Below are positions 30,433-33,416 of a DNA stretch of 33,416 nucleotides, piece after piece (position 1 is the first letter of the stretch; every line of letters starts with the position of its first letter). Position numbers and translations under genes: made by a program. Below the pieces are notes generated by a model. The model saw only the letters and a program-made list of their open reading frames with translations. It did not search any database and was not told where the DNA came from. Source of the stretch: Candidatus Daviesbacteria bacterium (GTDB taxonomy: Bacteria > Patescibacteriota > Microgenomatia > Daviesbacterales > UBA10151); NCBI GenBank assembly GCA_016184225.1, contig JACPDA010000004.1:736316-769731 (forward strand), given 5' to 3'.

Positions 30433-31341
30433 ATGGAAACCCGTACACCAGAACATGTATCACATATTCCCCATATACCCCTACCGGATATTAGGGGTGG
30501 ATTAAGATGGGCCAGAAATCATTGGCAACCGGTTGGGATATCTTTAGCTATAATGGCTGGAGGCGTGTATCTCATAGCTGTCCATGACAGAGGTCCACAG
30601 AGTTCAGTAAGGCCAACTACCGAAGCTTCAGATCCCTTCAATCCTGTTGAACCTGTAGGTGTAATTATACCTGCTATGCCGATAGAAACACCTACCCATA
30701 TTGCTACTGCACCACCAACTCCGGAACCAACTACTCCAGAACCTGTTAAAACTGTTAAAGATGTGATCAATAACCAAACTCCCAATTTAGTTGATTTACC
30801 TCCCAATGAAGTCCAAAAAATAGTGGATGAGGCCAAAGCCAAGGGAGAAACTGTTATTGCCTTACCTGACTTAGTCAAGAGTGATGGCGTAGAGGTAACT
30901 CAGTTCAAATCTAAAAAGGTAGGCACACAAGGCTTAGTCATTACAGCGCCAAGCGGAAAATATGAATTGCCAGCCTTAACAGGAGGAAAAGTTTCAGTTC
31001 TTATAGTCGGCCCAAATAATACTGTCAACGAGATTGCCATTAGCGTTGGAAATGACCAAGATTGGTTTATTATCATACCTCCTTCTGCCACAAGCACCCT
31101 TAAGGTAGGCCAGGAAGTTACTGCAGGTCAAACTCTACTTAGTTTTGACCATGATCCTGAATCAAAAGCTGGCCAAATCTTTCAAAATTTCCTACAGGGC
31201 CAAATTACTACAAACCCAAATAATACCATGGCGCTTGTTGGACTCGCTAAAACCGGCAATATTAATTCTGGAGTAAACTTAGGTTTCCAACAACTAGCCA
31301 AGGATAACCAGAATAACGTTGCTGTTATTTCCAATAAATAG
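30433..31341 (+). CDS. Membrane-anchored extracytoplasmic protein, unknown function
   Basis: 302 residues. Cytoplasmic start, membrane helix (about 33-51), a Pro/Thr-rich linker (EPTTPEPVKTVK) and an external domain: LPPNEVQKIVDEAKAKGETVI, APSGKYELPALTGGKVSVLI, DQDWFIIIPPSATSTLKVGQEVTAGQTLLSFD. The phrase KVGQEVTAGQTLLSFD is typical of lipoyl/M23-like barrel edges, but no catalytic His residues are seen. Downstream of the 29738 gene in the same direction, with its own promoter, so a paired role at the envelope is possible. Confidence 0.68.
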   Translation: METRTPEHVSHIPHIPLPDIRGGLRWARNHWQPVGISLAIMAGGVYLIAVHDRGPQSSVRPTTEASDPFNPVEPVGVIIPAMPIETPTHIATAPPTPEPTTPEPVKTVKDVINNQTPNLVDLPPNEVQKIVDEAKAKGETVIALPDLVKSDGVEVTQFKSKKVGTQGLVITAPSGKYELPALTGGKVSVLIVGPNNTVNEIAISVGNDQDWFIIIPPSATSTLKVGQEVTAGQTLLSFDHDPESKAGQIFQNFLQGQITTNPNNTMALVGLAKTGNINSGVNLGFQQLAKDNQNNVAVISNK

Positions 31342-31364
31342 ACACAGATTGATCTCTCCTCTTA

Positions 31365-31393
31365 TTGTCTGTTTTATCCCTTTATGCTACATT
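31365..31393 (+). promoter_or_regulatory. Promoter for the Cys-rich secreted protein
   Basis: TTGTCT (31365-31370), a 17-nt spacer and TACATT (31388-31393), followed by a GAGGT Shine-Dalgarno (31402-31406) about 6 nt before GTG 31413. Confidence 0.5.
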
Positions 31394-31412
31394 AAAAGTG
31401 TGAGGTAAAAAT

Positions 31413-33416
31413 GTGAGAACTGCCATTAAAATATTGGCTTTAGTGCCTATATTAATCATCGTCTGGATATTTTCTTCTCCTGTTTTTGCAGCCCCCCAAT
31501 ACTATGACCAAAACGGTGGAGGCTATAGTTCTCCTCCATCTGATCCGTATTTTATCTGGGACCCAACAACTGGTTCATCAAGTTGTCCGTTTGGTTCTAT
31601 CACTACGCCAAACCTGAGCCCTTGCCAAGGAAGTATTGGCGGCTATAGCAACGCTTGCTGTACCTCTGGTGGTGGCTGTACTGCCGGAGATGGTTCCCGG
31701 ATTAATCTGTGGGATTACAATTATGTGAGTGGATGTACGGCTACACCGATCGGATTTGGAGATTGCAACTTCTCTTATAACTACCAAACTCAAACCTGCG
31801 GGGCAACTGATACCTGTCAATCCTCCCCTTACCTTTATGCCGGAGCTTGTAACCCTGCCTGTACAGGCCAAACATCCTGTACAGGGACTAGTGCCTGTAC
31901 TATAGGAGGACTATATAAAACCTGTTGCAATTCAGATGGAACTGTTGACGGAAGCTGTAATGGCGGCCAGTTTACCGGCACTTGCCCATCAGGTACTACT
32001 ACTGTAATTTGTGGTGTTTCCAGCTGTAGCGGCATTGGCGGTAATTGTACTACAGCTGCCTGTGGAGCACCTGCCTGTGCAACCCTGGCTCCTTCCACTC
32101 CCAACTGCAATAGTGGTATTTCCTGCTCCGGCTCCTGCAGCGCTACTTCCTCCAATACCTGTGCCAATAATGGTACACAGGGTAGCTGTGTTTACACCAC
32201 CTACAGCAGCGGAGGATCCTGTACTCAGGTAGCTGCTCCCAACCAAACTTGCAGTGTAGACAATTGTTCTGCCGGAAATACCTGCCAAAATGGCACTTGT
32301 ACTGTTTCTGGTGGTGGAGGCGGTGGTGGAGGTGGTGGAGGATCTCAAGTTTGTGAACCATATTCCCAGGGCCCGGTCTGTGATACTGCATATTGTGCCT
32401 CAGATTATGCTGTCTGTGCCCAGGGCCACCAATATTGCCTGTGGGATGGCAGCGGCTATGGAGAATGTTCAGAAGAAGTCAACAACTGTGCCAGCCAATG
32501 TACTGATCCCTGTCCGGGTGGAAACTGTACCCCTCAAGCCAGGTATGCATGTAGCGGCACTTCATGTATCCGTGATGACGTAAACGGCAGCTATACCACC
32601 TCAAATTGTAATAATGCCTGTTCTATCGGTCCTTCCCCTTCTCCCAGCCCTTCCCCGAAAAACCCCAAACCCCTGCCTAGCTTAACCTGTAATGAGTTTG
32701 TCAGTGCAGATGGAGGCACTACCTGGTCAAAGACTGTGTCTGCCCAGGCCGGAGGGCAGGTTAAATTCAAGATGGAAATTAGAAATACCGGAGATGGCAT
32801 AGACTGGTTTGCCATCAGGAATAAATTTGATGAGATTATTGGAGGATATACCAATATCTGGCAAAACAGTGTTGATCCTTTAGGCGGGGTGTTTTGGCTG
32901 ATCCGGAGCAACAGCCTGCCCGGGATCTCCTGGGATGCAAATTACGCAGATTACGGCGGTTTTGGAACCGGGTTGGTTGATACCACTACCTGGACCAATA
33001 CCTTAAACCCCAATCCCCAAACCTTTAAAAACACCGGCTATGCCGCCTACTCCGGCTATGCCCGGCCCTGGCAGTTCCAGGGTAATTTTAATGACCGCTG
33101 CTGGCAGGATCCGGACAGCGGCGGACAAACCTGTCTGCAGATTGTCCCGGCTTCGGATGGCGGCCGCTGCAACCCCAGCTGGGAGTGGTGCCCGTACAAC
33201 ATCAGCTTCCAGTGCAACACTGTCACTGTCAGTACTGGTACTCCTACCCCTACTGTTTCTGTCAATAACAGCTGTACCCCGGCAAATACAGCTGACCTGG
33301 TTACCATCTCCTGGACAAATATCCCCGGCGTCCCCCCGGTTACCTGGGCCAATATCAGTACTGACCCTAAGTTCCAGGGTTACTTTCACAAAGATGTCTC
33401 CGGCACTACCCGGAGC
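31413..33416 (+). CDS. Very Cys-rich secreted surface protein (cut by window end)
   Basis: The frame is open for 668 codons from GTG 31413 to the last base. The start is supported by GAGGT upstream; an ATG at 31411 runs into TGA. A signal peptide (about 1-26) ends SSPVFAAPQ. Residues about 50-410 are packed with cysteines at 5-10 residue spacing, split by a run of ten glycines (encoded near 32309-32338). A Ser-Pro linker (PSPSPSPSPK) leads to a Trp-rich domain with NTGDGIDWFAIRNKFD and further beta sequence, and a second Thr-Pro linker. The even cysteine spacing suggests many disulfides, hence an oxidising exterior. No named family recognised. Many antisense frames here are compositional shadows. 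Confidence 0.85.
   Translation, partial: MRTAIKILALVPILIIVWIFSSPVFAAPQYYDQNGGGYSSPPSDPYFIWDPTTGSSSCPFGSITTPNLSPCQGSIGGYSNACCTSGGGCTAGDGSRINLWDYNYVSGCTATPIGFGDCNFSYNYQTQTCGATDTCQSSPYLYAGACNPACTGQTSCTGTSACTIGGLYKTCCNSDGTVDGSCNGGQFTGTCPSGTTTVICGVSSCSGIGGNCTTAACGAPACATLAPSTPNCNSGISCSGSCSATSSNTCANNGTQGSCVYTTYSSGGSCTQVAAPNQTCSVDNCSAGNTCQNGTCTVSGGGGGGGGGGGSQVCEPYSQGPVCDTAYCASDYAVCAQGHQYCLWDGSGYGECSEEVNNCASQCTDPCPGGNCTPQARYACSGTSCIRDDVNGSYTTSNCNNACSIGPSPSPSPSPKNPKPLPSLTCNEFVSADGGTTWSKTVSAQAGGQVKFKMEIRNTGDGIDWFAIRNKFDEIIGGYTNIWQNSVDPLGGVFWLIRSNSLPGISWDANYADYGGFGTGLVDTTTWTNTLNPNPQTFKNTGYAAYSGYARPWQFQGNFNDRCWQDPDSGGQTCLQIVPASDGGRCNPSWEWCPYNISFQCNTVTVSTGTPTPTVSVNNSCTPANTADLVTISWTNIPGVPPVTWANISTDPKFQGYFHKDVSGTTRS

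Noticed and set aside
31578-33389. Complement-strand ORFs across the Cys-rich secreted protein
   Set aside because: Low-complexity antisense shadows; the + strand frame is open throughout with signal peptide and RBS.

Overview
The window looks like a piece of a Candidate Phyla Radiation (Patescibacteria) genome, most likely in the Microgenomates (OP11) part of the radiation. This is inferred from gene style, not from a search. The signs are very tight packing with many 4-nt ATGA overlaps, few Shine-Dalgarno sites with -10 boxes placed 4-11 nt before start codons, cohesin- and dockerin-type surface proteins with Ser-Pro linkers, and a recurring N-terminal QQQxxKSRAA membrane anchor. TGA is used as a stop, so the Gracilibacteria/SR1 code does not apply.

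Layout. 1-4812 (+): end of alanine racemase, D-Ala-D-Ala ligase, peptide deformylase, DNA gyrase A and a small membrane protein. 4862-5771 (+): an unknown small protein and a TrpR/YerC-type regulator flanked by two matching palindromes. 5806-9301 (-): a holin-like pair, then a P2-type Ca2+ ATPase with a membrane partner. These face a YvlD-like membrane protein (9403, +) across a palindrome that touches both promoters. 9768-10685 (-): a XerC/D-type recombinase. 10760-17171 (-): a surface-protein cluster with two cohesin-like proteins, a 1048-residue dockerin-ended protein, a tandem-repeat protein broken by two frame changes, and a short anchor protein.

17232-19310 is the most interesting part. 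A 14-bp perfect direct repeat (TATATTGTACGACA) brackets a PD-(D/E)XK-like protein, an overlapping tyrosine recombinase and a gene-free stretch. That stretch has a promoter-like site, a 14-bp bulged hairpin and a rho-independent terminator, as expected for a structured RNA. It reads as a compact integrative element of about 2.1 kb.

19350-24669: gene-poor DNA, a membrane protein, ruvC, yebC, a TPR protein, an LCP-like protein and a small CxxC protein. 24727-28111 (-): tgt with its catalytic core replaced by about 136 nt of unrelated sequence, a CPA2-type antiporter and an RluA/RluD-type pseudouridine synthase. 28108-29550 (-): a receiver-only response regulator and a histidine kinase. 29738-33416 (+): exported proteins, ending in a very Cys-rich one cut by the window edge.

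A second theme runs through the window. Short arrays of 7-nt repeats, often two inverted arms of about four heptads around an AT-rich loop, occur between genes (10690, 19350, 24683, 28504) and as in-frame insertions inside essential genes (gyrA, yebC, rluD-like). A separate palindrome type sits in def and the rluD-like gene. This looks like a family of heptad-repeat elements able to enter coding sequence without breaking frame.
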